Positions 41,627 to 50,070 of a stretch of DNA of 64,000 bases are shown here, one piece after another. Source of the stretch: Actinobacteria bacterium HGW-Actinobacteria-1. Its GTDB lineage: Bacteria; Actinomycetota; Coriobacteriia; Anaerosomatales; Anaerosomataceae. The notes beneath the pieces are model-generated. The model did not search any database and was not told the origin of the DNA. It saw nothing but the letters and a program-made list of their open reading frames with translations. Both the position numbers and the translations under genes were made by a program. Positions within the stretch are counted from its first letter, which is position 1. Each line of letters begins with the position of its first letter. The stretch spans positions 369,414 to 433,413 of the forward strand of contig PHFB01000002.1 of assembly GCA_002841355.1 (NCBI GenBank), read 5' to 3'.

Positions 41627-42235
41627 ATGCTGACCGAACGAGAACTGGTCCTAAGCGCCCGTCAGCTCGAGGCTTCAATTCAGGAGCACGCGTTCGAGCT
41701 GCTGCGGTCCCAGGGATCGTACGACCGGGCCCAAGGTCTGATTGTGGTAGCGAGCGATGTGAACAGGATCGCCTCGCGACTTGATGAGCTGCTTCAGCAG
41801 GTGGCCACAACCACTATCCCCCGCGTCCCCTCCTCTGAGCCCAAGCGTCGAGCGAACGGCCGGAAGTCCACTCTTGCCAAGTACCCTCGTTTCTTCGTAA
41901 GCGGCGACCGAGTCGTCAAGATCGGCAAAGGCAAGCAGAAGTCAGCCAAAGAGTATCGGCACGAGGCCACAAAGAGCTCCTTCGATCAACTCGCGCGATG
42001 GATTGAGTCGCAGTCGGTCGAGGGCCGTCGCGAGTGGCTGGCCAAGGACGCCGACCTTGAGCTTGGGGAGCACGTTCCCGCCTATCAGACGTACCTGCTG
42101 ATAGCCGCGCTGTCGTCCGCCGGCGTCCTTCGCCAAGTCAAGAGAGGCACGTACTCACTCGGCCCGAACGATGGCGGTCCCAAAGACTGGTGGGACGCGC
42201 TTGGGTCGCTGCCTGCGTTTGAGACGGAGGCGTAG
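41627..42235 (+). CDS. Unknown protein of the GHKL cassette
   Basis: A 202-residue basic protein behind CAGGAGG. N-terminal 65 residues look helical (LSARQLEASIQEHAFELLRS and DVNRIASRLDELLQQ). The middle has KYPRFFVSGDRVVKIGKGKQ, and the C-terminal 70 residues look like a winged helix (YQTYLLIAALSSAGVLRQVK, then GTYSL). No recognised catalytic motif. The next gene begins seven bases after the stop. It may be a DNA-binding or adaptor subunit for the ATPase, by inference. Confidence 0.6.
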   Translation: MLTERELVLSARQLEASIQEHAFELLRSQGSYDRAQGLIVVASDVNRIASRLDELLQQVATTTIPRVPSSEPKRRANGRKSTLAKYPRFFVSGDRVVKIGKGKQKSAKEYRHEATKSSFDQLARWIESQSVEGRREWLAKDADLELGEHVPAYQTYLLIAALSSAGVLRQVKRGTYSLGPNDGGPKDWWDALGSLPAFETEA

Positions 42236-42241
42236 TCAGAG

Positions 42242-42865
42242 ATGGTCGCTCAGTCCTCGCTCTCCAATGTCGACGTAATCGTCTATGCACTTGCGGACCT
42301 GGGCGGCACGGTGACGCAGGTGGCGCACGAGCGATTGGCGTTCAGGGCATTCGAGCTTGCGCCAGACCGCTTCTCGTGGACACTGTCAGAGTTTCGGCAC
42401 TTGCCAGACAAGGACATTGCTCGTGTGGCCCTTGTGGATGCCTCGAGAGACAAGTACGGCAGCTTGGTCGTCGGTTCGGTGAAGGCAGGCTACTGGCGGC
42501 TCACACCAGCCGGTGTGAAGTGGTTCGCAGTGCATGGCGACAAGGTGGCCGCTCGACTTGGTCGTCCTGCAGCATCGTCCAGCGGTCGTCCCAATGACGT
42601 GAAGCGGATCGTGTCAAAGACGAAGAAGCACTATGTCTTCAAGGAGTTCCAGGCAGGGCGGCTCGAAGAACTCCCTCCAGCGGCCTTTGCAGACATGCTC
42701 GGCTGCAGTCCGGACGCGTCTCCCAAGGTGATGAGAAGCAGACTCGATGCACTCGAGAGCGCGGCGGAAGCGTCGTCCGATGTAGAACTGAAGGAAATGG
42801 TCGCAGCGCTTGGGGAGCGCTTCGCGACTCTTCTGCACGGAGGGGGATCTGATGAAGCCCGGTAA
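42242..42865 (+). CDS. Second unknown protein of the GHKL cassette
   Basis: A 207-residue protein. The first 100 residues resemble a winged-helix domain (ALADLGGTVTQVAHERLAFR; GYWRLTPAGVKWFAVHGDKV). The remaining part is helical and charged, with KSKMR-like basic runs absent and an Ala/Glu-rich end. It overlaps the ATPase gene by 14 bases, so the two are probably translated together. Function not recognised. Confidence 0.6.
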   Translation: MVAQSSLSNVDVIVYALADLGGTVTQVAHERLAFRAFELAPDRFSWTLSEFRHLPDKDIARVALVDASRDKYGSLVVGSVKAGYWRLTPAGVKWFAVHGDKVAARLGRPAASSSGRPNDVKRIVSKTKKHYVFKEFQAGRLEELPPAAFADMLGCSPDASPKVMRSRLDALESAAEASSDVELKEMVAALGERFATLLHGGGSDEAR

Positions 42866-45161
42866 CCCTATGCCCGTTGAGTTGACGAAGCGCCATGGAC
42901 AAATCGTCGCATCCGAGTCTATCCGGGATGTCTTCGATGCGCTCCGTGAGCTCGTAACGAACTCGGACGACAGCTATCACCGCATGGGCCAAAAGGGTGG
43001 ACGGATTGTTGTGGAGATCGAGCGGCATCGCGGTGGCGCTCCCTCGATCATCAGGATTCGTGACCGCGCCCAAGGCATGACTCTGGACGAAATGAAGTCC
43101 AAGATCCGGCGCGTTGGCGATCGGACCAGCAGTGCAGGGGATCGGGGGTTCTTCGCTCGTGGCGCGCGTGACTGCGCAGCGCTCGGGGACATGACTTTCG
43201 AGTCGATCAAGGACGGACGCTACCACAAGGCACAGTTCACCAAGAACTGGGACTTCATTCCGTGGGAAGCCGATGGGCGCAAGGGCGGTTCCCCGCTGGC
43301 CACCGAGGAGGATCACGTCCGCCTAGGAATCAGAGGGCACGGGTCGGTGGTGACGATTGAAACCCACACCGGGGTTCCATTGTTCCGCACGTTTGAGGAG
43401 AACCTCCCGTTGTTCTGGCCACTTCGTGACATCCTCGACGAAAACGGCCCATCCGAGGTGTTCATCGCAGACGGGGCGCAGCAAACGCTCACCCCGAACA
43501 GAGTCTGCTATCGGATGCCAGAGGCCGAGTTGGTGCTTGATGAATCGTATGCCGTCCCCGGGTACGAGGGTGCCTCCGCGCACCTCTGCATCTACAGAGC
43601 CCCTGAGCCCCTGGTGGACGAGGCCGACAGGTTTCGGCGCTCAGGCGTCATCGTCAAGGCCACCCGCGCAGTTCACGAGTGCAGCTTCCTACTGGCTCGG
43701 GACCTAGAGAGCGACCCACTCGCAAAACGCTACTTCGGGCGCCTTGAGTGCGACTATATCGACACGATCTGCGAGGAGTGGGACGAGACGCGTGAAGTAG
43801 GGCAACCGCACCCTGCGGCCAATCCCGAGTTCCTTGTTGATCCTCAGAGGCAACGCGGACTATCTAGAACGCACCCGTTCACCTCGGCGCTATATGAGTA
43901 CCCGACGAGCAAGATCCGAGAGCTCGTGGCTGAAGATCGTCGTGCATCGACCAAGGAAACGGGCAGCATTGGCGGGGACGAACTTCAGCGCAGGCTGCGC
44001 GACCTGGCGAAGCTTGCTGAGCGATTCCTGCAGGACGAGGCTGAGGCAGAGGACCTGATCACAGATGACGAGGAAGTTCAGGACGATCTGTTCCAGTCAG
44101 GCGTTCTCCTTGTCCCGACGTACGCCAAGATCCGAGAGGGGCGAGAGCGGAACCTGACCCTGTACGTGTCGACGAAGCTACCCGTCACCAGTGAGACCGA
44201 GTTCGCAGTGGTAGCTGATAGCCCGGCAGTGACCGTTGTCGATCAGCTGATCTACCTGCGACCTCACAAGAAGCGTCAAGACGTGATGCTCGGGACCGTC
44301 GTTCTGCGCGGTGAGTCGACCGAGGAAGGCATTCTGGTCAGCGTCTCGTCTTCCGGCTTGCCGAGTGCTGAAGCGCTAGTCAGCGTTGTGCCCGATGCAG
44401 TTGAGGATCGAGACTTCGTCGACAAGCTCGAATTCGAACACAAGAAGTACAAGGTTCGTGAAGGTCGCAAGAAGGCCTTGCGGGTCTTCGCGCAGTACCC
44501 AGACTTGGTAACCGGCGAAACGGCGCTACACGTCATCTCGAGTTCGCCGCAAGATGTCGTGGTCCGAGGCAACGCGACACTCACGCCGGTGGCCGGGACG
44601 AACTTCGCGGCAGCGGAGATCGTCGTGGAGGCTCGGCGTCAGCTTGTGGCGCCGGTGACTATCACCGCGACGGCGAACGACGCATCATGCGTGGCCCAGG
44701 TTCGGGTGGTCCAAGATGAGCGCCAAGGGGTGCCGCTCAAGATCGAGATCGTGGACAAGCAGCTCTGGGGTTTCCGGGCTCAATGGGCCGATTCCGAGGG
44801 CAGGCCCAATGTGCTGCAGGTGTCGGCGCAGCACCCATCAGTGAAGCGTTATCTCGGCGCGGCCCCGGAGTACGGCGGTCAGGATTCGCCGCTTTGCAGA
44901 CTGCTGCTCGCGGAAATCGTCGGTGAGGCGATTTGTAGACGCACGCTGACGTACCAGGCGAGGAATCGCTCATGGGAGTTCGACTGGGCGAGGATGCAGG
45001 ACAATGAAGAAATCGTTGACAACGTAATGGTGCATTTCAACCGGCTCACTCAGTCGTTCCTTCCGACGGCTCACAAGGCCATGCTTGGTGACAGTGAGGT
45101 TCGCCGATTCGTCGAGTCAGCCGGGCAGGCCGAGCGTGGAGAGGATGGACAGCTCTTCTAG
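42852..45161 (+). CDS. MORC/MutL-like GHKL ATPase (paraMORC type)
   Basis: A 769-residue protein. A GHKL ATPase domain occupies about residues 5-200: N-box in ALRELVTNSDDSYHR, G1 box in IRIRDRAQGMTLDEM, and a lid with SAGDRGFFARGARDCAALGD. The rest is a long beta-rich region with extra domains (LTLYVSTKLPVTSETEFAVV and similar Ig-like stretches) and no helicase or nuclease motif. Prokaryotic paraMORC ATPases are known from restriction-modification operons, which fits the methyltransferase/nuclease upstream. The ATG at 42852 follows GGAGGGGG. No other partner is seen before the Qat genes. Confidence 0.75.
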   Translation: MKPGNPMPVELTKRHGQIVASESIRDVFDALRELVTNSDDSYHRMGQKGGRIVVEIERHRGGAPSIIRIRDRAQGMTLDEMKSKIRRVGDRTSSAGDRGFFARGARDCAALGDMTFESIKDGRYHKAQFTKNWDFIPWEADGRKGGSPLATEEDHVRLGIRGHGSVVTIETHTGVPLFRTFEENLPLFWPLRDILDENGPSEVFIADGAQQTLTPNRVCYRMPEAELVLDESYAVPGYEGASAHLCIYRAPEPLVDEADRFRRSGVIVKATRAVHECSFLLARDLESDPLAKRYFGRLECDYIDTICEEWDETREVGQPHPAANPEFLVDPQRQRGLSRTHPFTSALYEYPTSKIRELVAEDRRASTKETGSIGGDELQRRLRDLAKLAERFLQDEAEAEDLITDDEEVQDDLFQSGVLLVPTYAKIREGRERNLTLYVSTKLPVTSETEFAVVADSPAVTVVDQLIYLRPHKKRQDVMLGTVVLRGESTEEGILVSVSSSGLPSAEALVSVVPDAVEDRDFVDKLEFEHKKYKVREGRKKALRVFAQYPDLVTGETALHVISSSPQDVVVRGNATLTPVAGTNFAAAEIVVEARRQLVAPVTITATANDASCVAQVRVVQDERQGVPLKIEIVDKQLWGFRAQWADSEGRPNVLQVSAQHPSVKRYLGAAPEYGGQDSPLCRLLLAEIVGEAICRRTLTYQARNRSWEFDWARMQDNEEIVDNVMVHFNRLTQSFLPTAHKAMLGDSEVRRFVESAGQAERGEDGQLF

Positions 45162-45187
45162 AGGTGCGCGTGGGGTGAGCGCCGCGC

Positions 45188-45215
45188 CTGAACACGTCAG
45201 TGTGTTGTGCATAAT
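45188..45215 (+). promoter_or_regulatory. Promoter for the qat operon
   Basis: CTGAAC (45188-45193) and CATAAT (45210-45215) have a 16-base spacer. The four qat genes start 55 bases downstream of the -10. Confidence 0.55.
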
Positions 45216-45269
45216 GGGAGGCACGCTAGCGGCGCAGACGAGGCGCGTTGCGGTAAGGGGGGGGTGCAG

Positions 45270-47177
45270 ATGCCGGACGAGGAGCCCAGGGTGCGGCTGT
45301 GGTCGGACGACCCGTCCCGAGTCGACCTACTGTCGTTTGATGCAGTTGCCGACACGGTCGCCGATGCCGTACTGGACGACGGTCTTGACCCGCTGGCCCT
45401 CGGCATTTCGGGGCCGTGGGGAAGCGGCAAGACGACTGTTCTACGCCTCGTCGAGAACCGGCTCGCCGACGAGAGCAAGATTGGCAGTCGCATCATCGTC
45501 GTGGACAGTGATCCTTGGCGGTATGACCCTGCTGTCGGTGCCAAAGAGAGCCTGATCTCCCAGGTGCTAGATGCTCTGACTGCCGAGTTCAAGTCGGAAT
45601 TGGGTGGCGCGGAGAAGGCGCTCGAGACCATCAAGAGGCTGGCGAAGCGTGTGGACTGGTCCAAGGCGATCAGCGTCGCGGCCCGCGCGTCGCTCATGCT
45701 ACAGATACCGTCCGTGGACGACCTAACCTCCCTGATAAAGGAGGACGGCCTGAACGGCGAGTCCCAGAGCCGCGGTCTGGACTCATTTCGGGACGAGTTC
45801 GCACGGCTCATGGAATCCCCCGAGCTTACGCAAGTTCGTCGGGTCGTGGTGCTGGTCGATGACCTTGACCGGTGTCTGCCGGAGACGGTTGTCGAGACTC
45901 TCGAGGCCATCCGCCTGTTCCTGGCTGTTCCGAAGATGTCCTTCGTGCTGGCAGCCGACGACGAGCGAGTCGCCGAGGCGATACGCGCGCACTACCCGAT
46001 GTCCGACCGGCCCGACGAATCGTCCTCGGCCCCCCGCGAGGAGCCGTCGAAGCTCTACCTACACAAGATCGTGCAGACGACAGTTCCATTGCCCGCACTG
46101 AGTCGCTTCGACACGGAGGCCTTCCTACTGCTTCTTCAGCTGCAAAACCGTGAGTCGGATCCGTTGACAGAGCAGCAATTCACCACGGTCTTAGAGGGTT
46201 GCTCCAAGATTCGGACGACCACCGGGGACCTCGATGAGCTCAAGGTTCCGAAGGGCGTGAGTATTAACGACGAGCTCGCCTTTGCCGCGCGGTTGACGCC
46301 GATGCTGTACGAGAAGCTCCGTGGCAACCCGCGGCGGGTGAAGCGATTCCTCAACGATCTCAACGTGCGTCGATCCATAGCCCGACGTAGGGGGATTGCG
46401 CTGCAACCAGCGGTTGTTGCGAAGCTCATGGTGCTCGAGGTTCTGTTGTCCGATGAGTTCAAGATCATGTTGGGCTGGCTAGCGAAGGGAGAGCTTCGGC
46501 AGCAGGTCGCCTCGCTGGAGAGACAGTCGCGAGAGCCGTCTCTTGCTCCCGCCGCGGGTTCGCCAGCCGAATCCGCGGCGGCCGGAGATGCACAGAAACC
46601 CCGACGCACGCTTTCGGTCGCTCGCGGGGGCGAGCTTGCAGGGTTAGCTGGCGAGGAGTTCAGCGAGAACTTCATCCGATGGTCGAAGCTCCCTCCTGAT
46701 CTCCGGGATCTCGACTTGGCGCCCTACCTGTATCTCGCCGCGTCTTTTGCGGGTGAACCGCTCCTCGACACTGACCTTCCTGAGCGCCTTCGTGACATAG
46801 CGGCGAATTTGGTGTCGTCATCCCGCGCGGAGCAGAAGTCAGTTCAGGCCAGCGACCTTGCGGCGCTCACGTCGTCGGACACCGACGCTTTGCTCCAGCA
46901 CCTGGGTCGTGTCGCGCGCGACCGCCCGCGCGAGCAGCGCAGCGCAGTCACCGGAATCTTGCGAGTCCACCGCGTGCACCCGTCTCACGCTGACGCGGCG
47001 GTCCGCGCCCTATTGGCGCTGCCCATTGGCGAGGTGGCGATGCCTACCGTGCTCCTCTTCGGGGATCCCGCTGACGCGGCGCTCAAGCCTGTCCTCGACG
47101 AGTGGAAGTCGAAGACGACGAACGGACTCGTCAAGAATGCCGTCGACGAAGCGGTGAAGCGAATGGGGGCCGGATAG
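45270..47177 (+). CDS. qatA: QatA, KAP-family ATPase of the Qat anti-phage system
   Basis: A 635-residue KAP P-loop NTPase. Walker A is ISGPWGSGKTTVLRL at about residue 50, Walker B is RRVVVLVDDLDRCLPE at about 200, with an ETLEAIRLFL helix after it, as in KAP family proteins. Central region has KLYLHKIVQTTVPLPALSRF, then NPRRVKRFLNDLNV. Family knowledge: QatA is the large ATPase of the QatABCD anti-phage system. The ATG at 45270 is behind a long G-run; a frame upstream at 45207 is less supported. Its TAG overlaps the GTG of qatB. Confidence 0.9.
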   Translation: MPDEEPRVRLWSDDPSRVDLLSFDAVADTVADAVLDDGLDPLALGISGPWGSGKTTVLRLVENRLADESKIGSRIIVVDSDPWRYDPAVGAKESLISQVLDALTAEFKSELGGAEKALETIKRLAKRVDWSKAISVAARASLMLQIPSVDDLTSLIKEDGLNGESQSRGLDSFRDEFARLMESPELTQVRRVVVLVDDLDRCLPETVVETLEAIRLFLAVPKMSFVLAADDERVAEAIRAHYPMSDRPDESSSAPREEPSKLYLHKIVQTTVPLPALSRFDTEAFLLLLQLQNRESDPLTEQQFTTVLEGCSKIRTTTGDLDELKVPKGVSINDELAFAARLTPMLYEKLRGNPRRVKRFLNDLNVRRSIARRRGIALQPAVVAKLMVLEVLLSDEFKIMLGWLAKGELRQQVASLERQSREPSLAPAAGSPAESAAAGDAQKPRRTLSVARGGELAGLAGEEFSENFIRWSKLPPDLRDLDLAPYLYLAASFAGEPLLDTDLPERLRDIAANLVSSSRAEQKSVQASDLAALTSSDTDALLQHLGRVARDRPREQRSAVTGILRVHRVHPSHADAAVRALLALPIGEVAMPTVLLFGDPADAALKPVLDEWKSKTTNGLVKNAVDEAVKRMGAG

Positions 47178-47977
47178 TGGGAACGAGCGGTTCGTATTCG
47201 GGCAGCGGCGGCAAGGCTGGTCGAGACCTCCGTAGCGGTCTCGGGAACTGGCTCGACTCGGTTCCAGAGGCTGGCGGCACCGACACAGCTGAGAACGGAA
47301 GCCAAGTTCCAGTGAGGCTGCCCCCCGCGACGCTTGCGCCGGCCATTCAGCTGCTGCGTCCGCGCAGCACATCCGGGGGCAGGGGCGACGGTCCGAGCGG
47401 GGGAGCGGGTGCGGGCGAAGGGCCGACCGGTCGCGCGGGAGGAGGGCCGATCCGGTCTGCTCCCCGGGTCGCCGCCTCCGCCGGTCGGGCAGCCGCTGCC
47501 GCCTACGCGTTTCGGGTTGCAGATGTTGCAGGACTGCAAGACTTGGGGCTCGATTACCGCGAGCTCAGTTCACTTGGTCCTCTCGACGTCACAAGACGAA
47601 TCGTGGAGATGGCGTGCGGCCCCCGCTCGAACAGCACAATTGAAGACGGCGAGGAACGATACGTGGCTGCCGAGGTGGCGGAGTGGATTCTGGAGCGAGA
47701 CGACGGAGGAGCGCCCCCCACTCCTGACGAGATCGTGCGAGAGACGATTGCCATCATTATCTCTGAAGTCGTTGAGACGGAAGTCGGCGAGATGCTCAGA
47801 ACCGATGAGCGTCCCGAATGGGCTTCACAGCTGGCCGAAGGTCAGATTCGTGAGGCGGCCGAGATCCTGGCAGGACGTGCCCAGCTGACTGCAAGCGGAG
47901 TCACGCATGCGGACTTCGCGCGATCGATTGAAGACGGTATCGAGACACTCCGTCGGATTCTGGGAGGTAGGGCCTGA
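47177..47977 (+). CDS. qatB: QatB
   Basis: A 266-residue protein beginning VGTSGSYSGSGGKAGRDLRS, close to the GTS-S-GGP-type start of QatB. A Gly/Arg/Pro-rich linker occupies about residues 60-105. The C-terminal part is helical (DLGLDYRELSSLGPLDVTRR; VAEWILERDDGG; RETIAIIISEVVETEVGEML). The GTG start lies on the last base of the qatA stop and the TGA overlaps the ATG of qatC. Molecular role in Qat is not established. Confidence 0.85.
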   Translation: MGTSGSYSGSGGKAGRDLRSGLGNWLDSVPEAGGTDTAENGSQVPVRLPPATLAPAIQLLRPRSTSGGRGDGPSGGAGAGEGPTGRAGGGPIRSAPRVAASAGRAAAAAYAFRVADVAGLQDLGLDYRELSSLGPLDVTRRIVEMACGPRSNSTIEDGEERYVAAEVAEWILERDDGGAPPTPDEIVRETIAIIISEVVETEVGEMLRTDERPEWASQLAEGQIREAAEILAGRAQLTASGVTHADFARSIEDGIETLRRILGGRA

Positions 47978-49284
47978 TGTCGACCTTCAGGATGCGTCTC
48001 GCGCTTCCAGAACGGGTATCGCCCTCAATTGCTGCATCATCGTTCTACTGGACGCCAACGGGCAACGATTCATTCGCAGCGACTCTTGGTCCAGGCGTTC
48101 AGCTCGGTCCGCGATTGGGTGCGATGGGCCCAATTCCCCAGAAGAACGCTGAGTTCGTGCACTTGGCCGCCGCTGTGTTCGCCGCCGACAGGTCCGTTCC
48201 TCGAGCCGGCGGCGGGTCGGAATGGAATTCCCGCCGGATCCAGGTTGTCGTGCCTGTTCGCGATGTGGCGGCTTGGAACGCAATCGCTGATGAGATGGCC
48301 GAGCTAGTCGGCTTCCTCACGGGAGACACCTGGACGATCAAGTTCTACAGAGCGGCGTCAAGACGGGAGAAGGTTGAACCGCATCCTACGCCAGTCGCCA
48401 GGGTGCTGCTCCTCAGCGGTGGGGCGGACTCGGCAGTCGGTGCGCTCGTGTCACGATCCCGTCTGCAGCTAGACGAGACGCACGCGCTCTTGTCCCACGT
48501 GGGCCTCACGACTCTTTCGCCGGTTCAGAGGCGCGTTGCGTCGAGCGCCGAGAGGCTCCTCCCCGGACCCTGCCAGCGTCACGTACAAGTGCGTTTCGGA
48601 CGCCATGCTAAGCGCGTCGACGGGGGTCATTACGCCGATGAGCCATCAAGTCGATCTCGCTCGCTCCTGTTTCTCTCACTGGGTCTCGCTGAAGCCTCTA
48701 TCGATGCGGCGCCGCTTTGGATTGCCGAGAACGGCTTTGCCTCGCTCAACCCGCCGCTCGGCCCGGAACGCAGAGGAAGCCTGTCGACACGGACGACCCA
48801 CCCGGCCTTCCTTCGCGGTCTCTCGGAGCTGCTGGTTCGCGTGGGGGCCCACGCGGACATTGAGAACCCGTTTGCATCTTTGACGAAGGGTGAGATGTTC
48901 GCCCTAGCTGCTCAACTCGTGGGCAGTGACGAAGCCTCAGACTACTTGAGCGCGACACACTCGTGCGGTCTATCCGGACAACGGGCGTTCGGTCTGCCTA
49001 CGAACTCGCAGTGCGGCGTCTGCTTCGGCTGCACCGTCCGACGCGCGGCGTTCCACGCGGCGGGGCTGAAGGACCAGACCGACTACATCGCCTCGCGGGG
49101 GGACGTGCGGATTGAGAGCTGGCTCAGACGCAACTCGGTAGTTCGCCCGATGCGTGACTTCGTTCGACGCGGCGTGAAGAGCCGCGACGTCGTGACCATG
49201 AGCCTCCCGCCAGACTACGCCGCCAGTGATGCGCTCGACTTGTGCAGCCGCGCCGTTGTTGAGCTCAAGGGCTTCCTCGGATGA
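47977..49284 (+). CDS. qatC: QatC, QueC-like enzyme
   Basis: A 435-residue protein. A QueC/PP-loop domain occupies about residues 145-370: VLLLSGGADSAVGALVSR is the ATP-pyrophosphatase loop, and the Cys cluster HSCGLSG...QCGVCFGC is a Zn-ligand set as in QueC (7-cyano-7-deazaguanine synthase). The N-terminal 140 residues are unlike QueC. Family knowledge: QatC resembles QueC, and the enzyme may modify DNA, RNA or protein with a nucleoside. It overlaps qatD by four bases. Substrate unknown. Confidence 0.88.
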   Translation: MSTFRMRLALPERVSPSIAASSFYWTPTGNDSFAATLGPGVQLGPRLGAMGPIPQKNAEFVHLAAAVFAADRSVPRAGGGSEWNSRRIQVVVPVRDVAAWNAIADEMAELVGFLTGDTWTIKFYRAASRREKVEPHPTPVARVLLLSGGADSAVGALVSRSRLQLDETHALLSHVGLTTLSPVQRRVASSAERLLPGPCQRHVQVRFGRHAKRVDGGHYADEPSSRSRSLLFLSLGLAEASIDAAPLWIAENGFASLNPPLGPERRGSLSTRTTHPAFLRGLSELLVRVGAHADIENPFASLTKGEMFALAAQLVGSDEASDYLSATHSCGLSGQRAFGLPTNSQCGVCFGCTVRRAAFHAAGLKDQTDYIASRGDVRIESWLRRNSVVRPMRDFVRRGVKSRDVVTMSLPPDYAASDALDLCSRAVVELKGFLG

Positions 49285-50042
49285 CCAGCCTTCCCCCGCT
49301 CGACCTGCACGCCCACGTGAATGTGGATATCGATCCACTCGATCTTCGCGCGCTCCATTCTGTCGTATTCGCGGTAACCCGCTCGCTCGAAGAGGCGGAG
49401 CGGGCAGTGTGCCGCTCTGACGACGCCACAGTGTGGGGAGTCGGTGCGCATCCCAGTCTGTGTTCCGCCGTCAATGACTTCTCCCCACAGGTCTTCTCCC
49501 GACTAGTGAAGCGCACCGCGTTCGTTGGCGAGCTGGGGCTCGATGCGAAGTCTCGAGTACCGATGGTGCGGCAACGCGACACGCTGCGCGAGGCGCTGGC
49601 CGTCCTAGCGGAGCAGCCGCGAATCACGAGTGTCCACAGCTATGGCGCGTGCGAGCACGTCTTGGATGAAGTCGAGGCGGCAGGCGTTCAAGGAATCGTG
49701 CTGCATTGGTGGCTAGGCGACGAAGATGCGACCCGCCGTGCGATTGACCTTGGCTGCTGGTTCTCAGTGAATCCGTCGCAGGCTGAGAATGCGGAGAGGC
49801 TCCGCCTCCTGCCAGTGGACCGCGTGTTGCCAGAGACCGACCATCCTTTCGGAGATCGACGGGTCAGGGAGTCTCGGCCGGGGTGTACAGAGGCCGTTGA
49901 GGAGCGTATCTCCGTGGTTCTCAGCCATCCGCGCGACCAACTCCGCGAGAAGATGTGGTCGAATCTGCAAGCCCTCGTCTCTGCGACATCGACCTACAGC
50001 TTGCTGCCGCGCGCTGTGCGCGCAAGGCTCGCCACGATCTAG
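49281..50042 (+). CDS. qatD: QatD, TatD-like metal-dependent hydrolase
   Basis: A 253-residue TatD-family hydrolase, smaller than usual DNases of the family by little. Metal-binding motifs: LDLHAHVN (H-x-H), GELGLD, TSVHSYG (His), LHWWLGD, and PETDHPFGD. The last gene of the Qat operon, overlapping qatC. Predicted nuclease. It ends 28 bases before the convergent NlpC/P60 gene. Confidence 0.88.
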   Translation: MTSLPPLDLHAHVNVDIDPLDLRALHSVVFAVTRSLEEAERAVCRSDDATVWGVGAHPSLCSAVNDFSPQVFSRLVKRTAFVGELGLDAKSRVPMVRQRDTLREALAVLAEQPRITSVHSYGACEHVLDEVEAAGVQGIVLHWWLGDEDATRRAIDLGCWFSVNPSQAENAERLRLLPVDRVLPETDHPFGDRRVRESRPGCTEAVEERISVVLSHPRDQLREKMWSNLQALVSATSTYSLLPRAVRARLATI

Positions 50043-50070
50043 TCGGCGCCCCCTCAATGCGCACGTATGG

